Positions 1 to 7,642 of a stretch of 64,000 nucleotides of DNA are shown in pieces. The stretch's first letter is position 1; each line of letters begins with the position of its first letter. Position numbers and translations under genes: made by a program. The DNA comes from Acetobacter malorum (GTDB lineage Bacteria > Pseudomonadota > Alphaproteobacteria > Acetobacterales > Acetobacteraceae), in contig NZ_LHZC01000038.1 in the NCBI RefSeq assembly GCF_001580615.1, forward strand, positions 1-64,000. The letters are read 5' to 3'. Below the pieces are notes generated by a model that saw nothing but the letters and a program-made list of their open reading frames with translations, ran no database searches and was not told the DNA's origin.

Positions 1-824
1 CGGCGGGGCTGGTTGAGCGTGGCTATCGGGGGCGGGCTGTGGGGCGCGTTTTTGCGGGCATGACCATTGCCAATATCCTCGGCGCGCCCTTTGCCAGTTA
101 TGCGGGGACTTATTTTGGCTGGCGGCTGTCTTATCTGCTCATCGGGCTGATCAGCGCGATCTGCTGCGCCATGATTCACGCTTTTGTTCCGTATGATCCA
201 CCCAACCGGGCACGTTCGGCTCTGGGTGAACTCGCAGCCTTTACCCGCAAGCAGGTATGGTTTGTTATTGGCACAGTGGCTGTGGGCTGTGGCGGGATGT
301 TCTGCGTCTACACCTATTTCTCCCTGACTTTGCAGGAGGTGACGCATGTGCCGGTCTGGGCTGTGCCGCTGTTCCAGTCCCTGTGGGGAATAGGCATGTT
401 TGTCGGGGCGTGGGTTGGCGGCATTGTCATGGACAAGAACCTGAAATGGGCCACCATGGGCGCGTTTATCTGGAATGCCGCGGCTCTGGGCCTGTTTGCT
501 CTGGTAGCATCCAATATTCCGCTGACAGCCCTTGCCGTCTTCATGCTCGGTGGCGGGATCGCACTTTCTCCCGCTATGCAGATGCGCCTGATGGATGTGG
601 CCGCCGACGCCCAGACATTGGCGGCCTCCATGAATCACGCGGCCTTTAATATGGCCAACGCATTAGGCGCCTGGCTGGGCGGTCTTGTGCTGGTGGCGGG
701 CTATGGGGACGCTGCAACCGGCTGGGCGGGGATGATCCTGTCCTGCGTCGGGCTTGTCCTGTTCCTGCTCTCTCTTTGGAGTGAGAAGCGGGACGCAGGG
801 AAAGAGGCTGCGAGGGCAGGCTAA
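1..824 (+). CDS. MFS transporter, 3' part (5' end outside window)
   Basis: This is the C-terminal 273 or so residues of a major facilitator superfamily permease. The reading frame is already open at the first bases of the window, so the true start lies upstream; the GTG at 39 is only an internal codon. The visible part has about eight hydrophobic segments, with a short charged loop (PPNRARSALGEL) that looks like the central cytoplasmic loop between the two six-helix halves. It resembles DHA1-type (AraJ-like) drug or sugar efflux permeases, but the substrate cannot be told. It converges on the ABC-F gene with only 6 bases between the stop codons and no terminator-like hairpin. Confidence 0.85.
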   Translation, partial: AGLVERGYRGRAVGRVFAGMTIANILGAPFASYAGTYFGWRLSYLLIGLISAICCAMIHAFVPYDPPNRARSALGELAAFTRKQVWFVIGTVAVGCGGMFCVYTYFSLTLQEVTHVPVWAVPLFQSLWGIGMFVGAWVGGIVMDKNLKWATMGAFIWNAAALGLFALVASNIPLTALAVFMLGGGIALSPAMQMRLMDVAADAQTLAASMNHAAFNMANALGAWLGGLVLVAGYGDAATGWAGMILSCVGLVLFLLSLWSEKRDAGKEAARAG

Positions 825-830
825 AAGGGA

Positions 831-2723
831 TTAGTCTTCCGCAGCCGCACTTTCGATTTCGGCCTCGGCTTCCAGCCAGCGTTCTTCCAGTTCCGCCTGT
901 TCCTTACCAATGGCGGCGAGGCGTGTGTTCAGGCGCGTGACCTCATCCGCTTTGCCGTCTGTATAGAGAGCCGGGTCGGCCAGAGTGGTTTCAATTTTCG
1001 TGCGTTCTGTCGCCAGCTTGGCCAGTTTGGCTTCTGCATCCCGGATAATCTTGCGGAGGGGAGCCTGCGCCTTGCGGGCTTCGGCGCGTTCCCGCCGGTC
1101 ATCCTTGCGGCTGGCCTGTGCGGAGGTGTCTTGCTTGGTGCTGCGGTTGGACGCACGGTTCTGCTCAATCAGCCAGCGGCGATAATCCGCCATATCGCCG
1201 TCAAACGGCGTCACCTTACCGTCGGCCACCAGCCACAACCGGTCGGCTACCATCTCCACCAGATGCGGGTCATGGCTGATGAGCAGAACGGCACCTTCAA
1301 ACTCTGAGAGGGCGCGGACCAGCGCATCACGCGCGTCCAGATCCAGATGGTTGGTTGGTTCATCCAGAATCAGCAGTTGCGGGGCATCACGCGTGGCAAG
1401 GGCCAGCAGCAGGCGAGCCTTTTCACCCCCGGAGAGGTCTTTGACTGGCGTTTCCGCTCGGTCCGCATCCAGACCAAACCGCGCCAGTTGCGCCCGCACC
1501 ACAGGGGGGAGGGCTTTAGGGAGCGCGCGTTCCATGTGGTCGATCGGGGTTTGGTGCAGCACCAGCTCTTCCGCCTGATGCTGAGCAAAATAGCCGATTT
1601 TCAACCGCGAGTTGCGTTCGACCGAGCCGGACATGGGTTCCAGACGCCCGGCAATCAGCTTGGCGAGGGTGGATTTCCCGTTCCCGTTCGCGCCCAGCAG
1701 GGCAATCCGGTCTTCCATATCCAGCCGGAAGGACAGGTTGGAGAGAATGGGCGTGGTGCCATACCCAATGGTGACGCGATTGGCCGTGAACATGGGCGGG
1801 GCCAGTTGTTCCGGCTCCGGGAAGGCGAAGCGGGTCGGGGCGTCTTCCACCACGCTTTCAATTACCGGCAGTTTTTCCAGCGCCTTCACGCGGGCCTGCG
1901 CCTGCCGGGCTTTGGTGGCTTTGGCGCGGAAACGGTCCACAAAGGACTGCATATGGGCGCGCTGGGCAGCGATTCGCTCGGCAGCACGCGCTTGCTGCAG
2001 TGCCTGCTCGGTGCGGATTCGGACAAAATTTTCATAGCCGCCGGGCGTCAGGCTGAGCTTGCCCTTATCCAGATGGGCAATGGCATCCACGCACGAATCC
2101 AGTAGCCCGCGGTCATGACTGACAATCAGGGCCGCACCGGAAAAACGGGTTAGCCAGCCTTCCAGCCAGAGGGTTGCTTCCAGATCCAGATGGTTGGTCG
2201 GTTCATCCAGCAGGAGTAGGTCGGGCTCTAAAAACAGGGCCGTGGCGAGGGAGACACGCATCCGCCAGCCGCCCGAAAAGTCCGACACCGGGCGGCGCTG
2301 GGCCTCTGCACTAAATCCAAGCCCCGCCAGCACGGAGCCTGCCCGGGCTGGGGCGCTATCGGCCTGAATGGCGCGCAGACGCTCATGAATTTCCGCAATG
2401 CGCACCGCATCTGTGGCGGTGTCGGCCTCGGTCAAAAGGGCGGTGCGCTCAGTATCGCCTGCCAGAACTGTGTCCAGCAGTGAGGCGCCGTCGGCGGGAG
2501 CTTCCTGTTTCACACGCGCCATGCGGGCGCGGGAGGAGAGGCGGATCTCCCCGCCATCGGGCGCAAGATCCCCCGCAATGGCGGCCAGCAGGGTGGACTT
2601 TCCGGCCCCGTTCCGCCCCACAAGCCCGACCTTGCGGCCGGGTTCTATGGAGAGGTCTGCGTGGTCCAGAAGGGTGCGGCCAGCAATGCGGAGAGTAAGA
2701 TCGGAAATGACAAGAAGGCTCAA
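831..2723 (-). CDS. ABC-F family ATPase (Uup/YheS-like)
   Basis: This 630-residue soluble protein carries two ABC ATPase domains and no membrane segment, the hallmark of ABC-F proteins that act on the ribosome rather than in transport. Domain 1 has Walker A GRNGAGKST near residue 37, signature SGGWRMR and Walker B LLLLDEPTNHL. Domain 2 has GANGNGKST, SGGEKARL and LLILDEPTNHLD. The linker between them is rich in Arg, Lys and Ala (about residues 235-285), and the charged C-terminal tail (about 540-630) looks like a coiled coil. The first codon that fits the family N-terminus (SLLVISDLTLR) is TTG at 2721-2723; no ATG is nearby. Whether it is the Uup, YheS or another subgroup is not settled. Confidence 0.92.
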   Translation of the reverse strand: MSLLVISDLTLRIAGRTLLDHADLSIEPGRKVGLVGRNGAGKSTLLAAIAGDLAPDGGEIRLSSRARMARVKQEAPADGASLLDTVLAGDTERTALLTEADTATDAVRIAEIHERLRAIQADSAPARAGSVLAGLGFSAEAQRRPVSDFSGGWRMRVSLATALFLEPDLLLLDEPTNHLDLEATLWLEGWLTRFSGAALIVSHDRGLLDSCVDAIAHLDKGKLSLTPGGYENFVRIRTEQALQQARAAERIAAQRAHMQSFVDRFRAKATKARQAQARVKALEKLPVIESVVEDAPTRFAFPEPEQLAPPMFTANRVTIGYGTTPILSNLSFRLDMEDRIALLGANGNGKSTLAKLIAGRLEPMSGSVERNSRLKIGYFAQHQAEELVLHQTPIDHMERALPKALPPVVRAQLARFGLDADRAETPVKDLSGGEKARLLLALATRDAPQLLILDEPTNHLDLDARDALVRALSEFEGAVLLISHDPHLVEMVADRLWLVADGKVTPFDGDMADYRRWLIEQNRASNRSTKQDTSAQASRKDDRRERAEARKAQAPLRKIIRDAEAKLAKLATERTKIETTLADPALYTDGKADEVTRLNTRLAAIGKEQAELEERWLEAEAEIESAAAED

Positions 2724-2775
2724 CGGGGGTCTCGTTCTGGCTGGAATCTTATTTTGATCTGGTGAAGTACCTACC

Positions 2776-2832
2776 AGCCTGCGCGAATATGCTCTAGAGG
2801 AGCAGGCTGAAAGGCCGCGTTATTGTGCGGCC
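2776..2832 (+). promoter_or_regulatory. two consecutive hairpins in the ndk leader
   Basis: Two inverted repeats sit between the ABC-F start and ndk: agcctgc 2776-2782 with gcaggct 2802-2808, and ggccgc 2813-2818 with gcggcc 2827-2832. Neither is followed by a T-run, so they look like leader structure rather than a terminator. The ndk ribosome binding site follows 12 bases after the second one. A regulatory role is only inferred. Confidence 0.35.
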
Positions 2833-2856
2833 CGATTATGAATGAGGAGACCGCAC

Positions 2857-3279
2857 ATGGCGACAGAACGTACTCTTTCCATCATCAAACCCGACGCCAC
2901 CCGTCGTAACCTGACCGGCAAGATCAATGCCGTGTTTGAAGACGCTGGCCTGAAGATTGTGGCGCAGAAGCGCGTGCAGCTGACCCCGGCTCAGGCCGGT
3001 GCGTTCTACGCTGTGCACAAAGAACGCCCGTTCTACAACGATCTGGTGTCCTTCATGATCTCCGGCCCGGTCGTTCTGCAGGTTCTGGAAGGCGAAAACG
3101 CCGTTGCCAAGAACCGCGACGTCATGGGTGCAACGGACCCGAAGAAAGCTGAAGCACACACCATCCGTGCTCAGTTTGCTGAAAGCATTGAAGCCAACTC
3201 CGTGCACGGTTCCGACAGTGCCGAGAACGCTGCCAATGAAATCCGCTTCTTCTTCGCGGAAACCGAAATCCTTCCCTGA
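2857..3279 (+). CDS. ndk: nucleoside diphosphate kinase
   Basis: Ndk transfers the gamma phosphate from ATP to nucleoside diphosphates through a phosphohistidine. The 140-residue length is normal. The N-terminal [11 protein letters not shown] motif and the C-terminal NSVHGSDS active-site motif, with the catalytic His near residue 117, are both present. An ATG at 2842 in the same frame is possible, but the GAGGAGA ribosome binding site at 2844-2850 lies between the two and selects the ATG at 2857. It appears monocistronic. The next gene on this strand starts 429 bases on. Confidence 0.97.
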   Translation: MATERTLSIIKPDATRRNLTGKINAVFEDAGLKIVAQKRVQLTPAQAGAFYAVHKERPFYNDLVSFMISGPVVLQVLEGENAVAKNRDVMGATDPKKAEAHTIRAQFAESIEANSVHGSDSAENAANEIRFFFAETEILP

Positions 3280-3708
3280 GAAGGTCTTTCATGTAAGGAG
3301 CGCGCTTTTTGCCTGAGGGCATAAGCGCGCTGGCATGAGACACTCTGGCCCGGACCGGAACCCACAGCGCGTTACAGCGTTCTGGGGGCTGGACGGGCCA
3401 GATGTGTATGGGGCCTGTGCAAACCATGACATCTGCGTAAAGCACATAAAAGTTATGAGCAGACCGGATAGCCCGAAAAGGCAGGTTATGCGGAAACTGC
3501 AATGATAAGAAAATAACTCTATAACAATGAGTTATGGATTATTTTTCCCTTGAAAGTATGCCGAAAGACATCTGCTCCCTGCATGGGTGGTGGGTTGTGA
3601 GCACCAAGGTTGTAGCCGGCTGATCCTTTATGATCGGACACTCAAAAATTCTGACAAACCGGTAGAGGCCATGCCTTTTTGTGGCCGCCCGTATAGGAAA
3701 GGAATGTC
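3280..3708. other. 429-base intergenic region between ndk and hpnR
   Basis: No convincing gene was seen. Just after ndk the palindromic octamer agcgcgct occurs at about 3298-3305 and again about 20 bases later, which could fold as a weak post-ndk hairpin. An AT-rich stretch holds the inverted repeat ataactc 3513-3519 and gagttat 3529-3535, followed by a T-run at about 3542. This could be a weak terminator or part of an hpnR promoter region. The hpnR ribosome binding site (AGGAAAGGA) lies at 3695-3703. Confidence 0.5.
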
Positions 3709-5265
3709 ATGAAAGTCCTGGCGGTTCATCCCAGCGCCCTCATGTATACCAAGGTTTTTCTCCGGCTGGAGCCGCTCGGGCTGGAGCTGGTGGCAGGCGC
3801 TGCGCGAGATGCCGGGCATGATGTGCAGATTATTGATCTGCAGGTTGAAACCCATAAGGATTACTGGGAGCTTCTCGAAAGCTTTAAGCCCGATGTTGTC
3901 TGCTTCTCCGGCAACTATCTGGCCAATGTACCGGAAATTATCGACCTCTGCCGCGCCACACGGGTGCGCTACCCCGATATTTTCCAGTTTATTGGCGGCC
4001 ATTCCGTCTCCTTTATTGCGCGGGATGTGCTGGCTCTGTCCGAAGGGGCGGTGAACTGCATTCTCAAAGGCGAAGGCGATGCGTCTATCGGCCTGCTGCT
4101 GCGTGCGCTGGAAGATGGGAAAGATCTGCTGACCGTCCCCGGTGTTGTCACCATGACGGGTGAAGGTCCGTCACCCGTGTTTGTGGAATCGCTCAATGAT
4201 ATCCGCCCGGCGCGTGACCTGCTGCGGCACCGCAACAAGTATTTTATTGGCACGCTCGACCCGGCAGCTTCCATCGAATTCGCCCGTGGCTGCCCGTGGG
4301 ATTGCACCTTCTGCTCGGCATGGACGTTCTATGGCCGCTCCTACCGCACCGCCAGCCCGACCGTAATTGCGGACGAGTTGGAGGAGATCAAGGAGCCCGG
4401 GATCTTCATTGTGGATGATGTGGCCTTTGTGCATGAAGAGCACGGCATGGCCATTGCCAATGAAATCAAGAAGCGTGGCATCAAGAAAGAATACTATCTG
4501 GAAACGCGGGCTGATGTGCTGCTGCGCAACAAGGAAGTGTTCAAGGTCTGGAGTGAAATTGGCCTCTCCTACATCTTCATCGGCATGGAAGCGGTGGATG
4601 AGGAAGGGCTGAAGCAGTTCCGTAAGCGTGTCTCGCTGGACAAGAACTTTGAAGCGCTGGATTACGCGCGCTCTCTGGGCCTGATTGTCGCCATTAATAT
4701 TATTGCCGACCCCGACTGGGATCGCGGCCGGTTTGAGGCTGTGAGGCAGTGGTGTCTGGAAATTCCGGAAATCGTCAATATTTCCGTCACGACGCCGTAT
4801 CCGGGCACGGAAATCTGGCACAAGGAAGCGCGCCGCCTGACGACGCGCGATTATCGCCTGTTTGATATTCAGCATGCAGTGCTGCCCACCAAACTGCCGC
4901 TGCCGGAATTTTATGAAGAACTGGTGAAAACCCAGCAGGTGCTCAACACCAAGCATATGGGTTGGGAAGCGCTGAAGGATACCGCCGGGATTGCAGGCCG
5001 CCTGTTGATGAAGGGGCAGACGAACTTCGTGAAAATGCTGTGGAAGTTCAATTCTGTCTTCAACCCCAAACTTCAGCTGGCCGACCATATGCGCAAGGCC
5101 CGCTATCTGATGCCCATTCAGCCTGACGTGGTGGATTCTGTGGACCGGAAAGATCTGTATGTGCATGGTCCGGGCGGCCGTAAGACGCGTGCGCTGGATG
5201 ATGCAACAGAGCAGTTTGTTGATAAGACCCGCATGACTGAGGATGCTTGCGCCGCAGATAGCTGA
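3709..5265 (+). CDS. hpnR: B12-binding radical SAM protein, hopanoid C-3 methylase type
   Basis: HpnR methylates C-3 of the hopanoid A ring in the inner membrane lipid pathway, using S-adenosylmethionine and cobalamin. The 518-residue protein has an N-terminal B12-binding-like domain (about 1-170, starting MKVLAVHPSALMYTK) and a radical SAM core with Cys195, Cys199 and Cys202 in the CxxxCxxC arrangement (GCPWDCTFCSAW). A GGHS loop and an IEFARGCPW entry match the family. An RBS lies 6 bases upstream of the ATG. It stands alone: no squalene-hopene cyclase or other hpn gene is visible within 60 kb. Assignment to HpnR rather than another B12 radical SAM group rests on recalled resemblance to Acetobacteraceae and Methylococcus proteins. 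Confidence 0.82.
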   Translation: MKVLAVHPSALMYTKVFLRLEPLGLELVAGAARDAGHDVQIIDLQVETHKDYWELLESFKPDVVCFSGNYLANVPEIIDLCRATRVRYPDIFQFIGGHSVSFIARDVLALSEGAVNCILKGEGDASIGLLLRALEDGKDLLTVPGVVTMTGEGPSPVFVESLNDIRPARDLLRHRNKYFIGTLDPAASIEFARGCPWDCTFCSAWTFYGRSYRTASPTVIADELEEIKEPGIFIVDDVAFVHEEHGMAIANEIKKRGIKKEYYLETRADVLLRNKEVFKVWSEIGLSYIFIGMEAVDEEGLKQFRKRVSLDKNFEALDYARSLGLIVAINIIADPDWDRGRFEAVRQWCLEIPEIVNISVTTPYPGTEIWHKEARRLTTRDYRLFDIQHAVLPTKLPLPEFYEELVKTQQVLNTKHMGWEALKDTAGIAGRLLMKGQTNFVKMLWKFNSVFNPKLQLADHMRKARYLMPIQPDVVDSVDRKDLYVHGPGGRKTRALDDATEQFVDKTRMTEDACAADS

Positions 5266-5273
5266 TATCTAAA

Positions 5274-5307
5274 GCCTGAACCTGCTTTGTGGGTTCAGGC
5301 TTTTTTT
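5274..5307 (+). terminator. rho-independent terminator after hpnR
   Basis: A perfect 9-bp stem, gcctgaacc 5274-5282 with ggttcaggc 5292-5300, closes a 9-base loop and is followed by seven T residues. It starts 8 bases after the hpnR stop codon. Confidence 0.93.
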
Positions 5308-5320
5308 ATGGGGCGGAAGT

Positions 5321-5995
5321 TTAGGACGCGTCTGGCATGGCCGGCGGCGGGAAGCAGAAGGCTCCGGCTGTGTAGCTTTCAATCACCGCGCTGATGGGCG
5401 TGCCATCCTGCCGGGACAGCACGGCATGATGCCGGAACAGGACAGGCGGAAAAGCCAAAGGCTGGCCTGAGCCTGCGGGCAGGGGGCTAAGTTCCCACCC
5501 CAACGGCAGCGGAGACCACACGCGCTCGGCCTGCACAAGGCGGCGCGTAAAGGCCAGAGGGGCTGTGACGCGCCCGAAGGGGGTCTCTGTGGTATCCAGC
5601 TCTCTGTTCATCTCATCCGTCAGGCGGCTGGGGAGATACCAGTTTTCTGCATCCGAGAGGGTGAGATTTCCACACATCAGCCGGACATGTCTGTAACGCA
5701 GGGTGTCTGGCGCGGCCTCTGCGGGCAGGCGGAGGGCCTCACGAAGAGCAGCCGGGCAAGGGCGCGGGGGTGTTTGCTGGCAGATGGCCCGCACTGTGGG
5801 GGTGGGAGACAGATGATGCCGGATGCTCCAGTCTTCCAGCGTCCGGGTGGCGCTGGCAGCACTGAGGAGCGAAGCGTCCAGTTCGTTCAGTAAGGCTGTC
5901 AGCATCAGGCGATGCACAGGTGTATCCCGCCAGAACGGTTCCGGCTGAGGGGGTAACGCGGCAGAAAGAGAGGGCATATCCGGCATGGGGTGCAT
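5321..5995 (-). CDS. chorismate lyase-like (UbiC/UTRA-fold) protein
   Basis: This 224-residue protein is not confidently named. Its C-terminal half follows the chorismate pyruvate-lyase pattern: an Arg in YRHVRLMCG (Arg105, compare the Arg of YWLREILL in E. coli UbiC), a TPFGR segment at 138-142 (compare TPLGR) and a Glu in SAVIESYT (Glu206, compare LLLTELFLP). These correspond to residues that bind chorismate in UbiC. It is longer than UbiC (165 aa) by an N-terminal extension of about 55 residues. If active it would make 4-hydroxybenzoate for ubiquinone. No ubi gene is adjacent. The start is uncertain: Met1, Met4 and Met7 are all possible. A UTRA-like ligand-binding protein is the alternative. 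Confidence 0.55.
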   Translation of the reverse strand: MHPMPDMPSLSAALPPQPEPFWRDTPVHRLMLTALLNELDASLLSAASATRTLEDWSIRHHLSPTPTVRAICQQTPPRPCPAALREALRLPAEAAPDTLRYRHVRLMCGNLTLSDAENWYLPSRLTDEMNRELDTTETPFGRVTAPLAFTRRLVQAERVWSPLPLGWELSPLPAGSGQPLAFPPVLFRHHAVLSRQDGTPISAVIESYTAGAFCFPPPAMPDAS

Positions 5996-6101
5996 CTTAC
6001 TCTGCGCAGGATGCTCTGCCGAGGGGGCGGCAGCAAAAGACCGCTTCTGAGTTCATATCCCGCCAGAACGCGACGAGCCGTGTTTTGCCAGAGTAGGGCT
6101 T

Positions 6102-6129
6102 TTGGCACGGGTGGGGGATGGGCTAGAAT
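6102..6129 (+). promoter_or_regulatory. candidate sigma-70 promoter for the HMA-domain gene
   Basis: A TTGGCA box at 6102-6107 and a TAGAAT box at 6124-6129 are separated by 16 bases, each one mismatch from consensus. The HMA gene starts 60 bases downstream. This is inferred from sequence only. Confidence 0.5.
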
Positions 6130-6189
6130 GCACTCTGTTCTGGCGGAACGCGGCCAGAAGGGCAGATTTCAACAAGGGATAGCGCGACA

Positions 6190-6402
6190 ATGGCAACCAC
6201 AGAAACAAGCTTTATGGTGGAAGGCATGACTAGTGATGGCTGTGTGTCCGCTATAAAACGGGCTCTGGCTGCTGTGGATGGGGTGCAAAGCACGGACGTT
6301 AATCTTGCCACGGGCGAGGTAAAAATTGTGTATGATCCCGCACGGGCTGGTACGTCCTCCTTGCAGAACGCTATTCTTGGGGCGGGTTTCGACGTCGGGT
6401 AA
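6190..6402 (+). CDS. small HMA-domain protein with a degenerate metal-binding motif
   Basis: This 70-residue protein is a free-standing heavy-metal-associated (CopZ/Atx1-like) domain, with the beta-alpha-beta pattern of GVQSTDVNLATGEVKIVYD. In functional copper chaperones the first loop reads MxCxxC. Here it reads GMTSDGC (residues 12-18), so the first cysteine is Ser15 and only Cys18 remains. Copper or zinc binding by the usual two-cysteine mode is therefore unlikely. There is no adjacent P-type ATPase or metal regulator. An AAGGGATAG ribosome binding site precedes the ATG. It may be a redox, haem or protein-interaction variant, or a decayed chaperone. Confidence 0.8.
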   Translation: MATTETSFMVEGMTSDGCVSAIKRALAAVDGVQSTDVNLATGEVKIVYDPARAGTSSLQNAILGAGFDVG

Positions 6403-6453
6403 AGCAAAATCGGCTCTGTCATGCGGTCCGCACGGGGGCGATTTGCCAAGCCG

Positions 6454-6459
6454 TATACT
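6454..6459 (+). promoter_or_regulatory. possible -10 box for the lipoprotein gene
   Basis: TATACT occurs between the HMA gene and the lipoprotein gene. No good -35 element is seen at the right distance, so this is weak. Confidence 0.25.
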
Positions 6460-6543
6460 AGGCGCACAACGCAAGGCATGGCAGGGTAGGCAGCCCTATC
6501 CGGCGTTTGGATGCCGGCGCAGAGTGGCGAGGAAAAGGTCAGC

Positions 6544-6852
6544 GTGGTTGTGAGACGGAACAAGAAGACAATCGGCTTTGGAATTATGCTCACCGGCCTG
6601 ACGCTGCTGGGCGGATGTTCTTCTGAAATAGGCCGTAAGCCTTTGCTGGATACGGATGTGTCCTGCCTGAGAAATCAGATGAAAGGGCCGATGTTCCTCA
6701 GTTTCCCGCTGGCGGCCAATACGTGCCAGCGCATGAGCAACCATAACTTCATTCTGGGTGAAAAAGACGCGCACCCGCTGCCGCTGAATCTGAAAGATGC
6801 GCCGGACCTGCAAAAGCAGGCGGATGAATACGGTTACAGCTACACCAAATAA
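6544..6852 (+). CDS. small putative lipoprotein, function unknown
   Basis: The product is about 102 residues with a basic N-terminus (VRRNKK), a hydrophobic segment and a lipobox (LLGGC), so it is probably exported and lipid-anchored. After the cysteine the sequence is hydrophilic, with two further cysteines (SCLRNQ and NTCQRM) that could form a disulfide. The start is likely GTG at 6544, since a GAGGA ribosome binding site lies at about 6529. An in-frame ATG at 6511 would put extra charged residues in front of the signal peptide. I recognise no family. It faces the HNH gene, with stop codons 10 bases apart. Confidence 0.6.
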   Translation: MVVRRNKKTIGFGIMLTGLTLLGGCSSEIGRKPLLDTDVSCLRNQMKGPMFLSFPLAANTCQRMSNHNFILGEKDAHPLPLNLKDAPDLQKQADEYGYSYTK

Positions 6853-6861
6853 GGGCGCCGC

Positions 6862-7425
6862 TTAGCTGTCCAGCTCTGTGTCCCAATACAAATAATCACG
6901 CCAGCTTTCATGCAGGTAATTGGGCGGGAAAGCCCGGCCATTATCCTGCAACTGCCATGAGGTGGGGCGCACCGGGCGCTGCCGGGGCAGCATGTTGATG
7001 CTGTGGGGCAGGTGCGGGCCTTTGCGCAGGTTACAGATGCCGCAGGCCGTTACGACATTTTCCCACGTGGTGCGGCCGCCTTTGCAACGCGGAATGACGT
7101 GGTCAAACGTCAGGTCCTGCGTGGGGTGCTTGTCCCCGCAATACTGGCAGGAAAAATTGTCACGCAGGAAAACATTAAAACGGGTGAAGGCCGGTTTGCG
7201 GGCAGAGGGCACATAGTCCTTCAGCGCAATCACGCTGGGGAGGCGGAAGGTCTGGTGGGGGGAATGCACTTCTGCATCATACTCACTCAGCACTGAAACC
7301 CGGTCGAGGCACACAGCTTTGATGGTATCCTGCCAGGACCATAAGGAGAGTGGAAAGTAGGAGAGCGGACGAAAATCCGCATTCAACACCAGAGCAGGGA
7401 AATTTATCGTACTGCCGTCAGCCAA
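6862..7425 (-). CDS. HNH endonuclease family protein
   Basis: The protein carries a classic zinc-supported HNH module: a first pair of cysteines in CQYCGDKH, the LTFDHVIPRCKGGRTTWENVV core with the DH pair and Asn, then CGICNLRKG. The N-terminal part (FPALVLNADFRPLSYFPLSLWSWQ) is shared by a widespread proteobacterial family of unknown role. The frame extends to 7464, but a perfect AGGAGG ribosome binding site lies 6 bases before the TTG at 7423-7425, which gives 187 residues and starts just before the conserved block. I favour that TTG. No restriction or phage genes are nearby, so a housekeeping or repair role is more likely than defence. Confidence 0.85.
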   Translation of the reverse strand: MADGSTINFPALVLNADFRPLSYFPLSLWSWQDTIKAVCLDRVSVLSEYDAEVHSPHQTFRLPSVIALKDYVPSARKPAFTRFNVFLRDNFSCQYCGDKHPTQDLTFDHVIPRCKGGRTTWENVVTACGICNLRKGPHLPHSINMLPRQRPVRPTSWQLQDNGRAFPPNYLHESWRDYLYWDTELDS

Positions 7426-7642
7426 GACGCGCCTCCTTGGTGCAGGTGAGGGCGCAACTTCCAAAAGCTGGCGTAAAAACTCGTAACAGAACGCCGTCAG
7501 AAGTGCGTCGTCGAGATTAGTGCTGCGGTGAGTATTGCAGATAGATTGGTTTCCCGCAAGAAATGGCCTAAGTATTTAACAAAACAGTATTATTATCATT
7601 TTGTGAGAGTTTTATGCGTGCTGTTTTCCTCAGGTGTGCCTC

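Noticed and set aside
4171-5166. Minus-strand open frame opposite hpnR
   Set aside because: It lies wholly within a recognised gene and has no recognisable motif or start signal.
6862-7425. HNH protein as part of a restriction or phage-defence system
   Set aside because: No methyltransferase, other nuclease, helicase or mobile-element gene is adjacent, and the family is a widespread housekeeping one.
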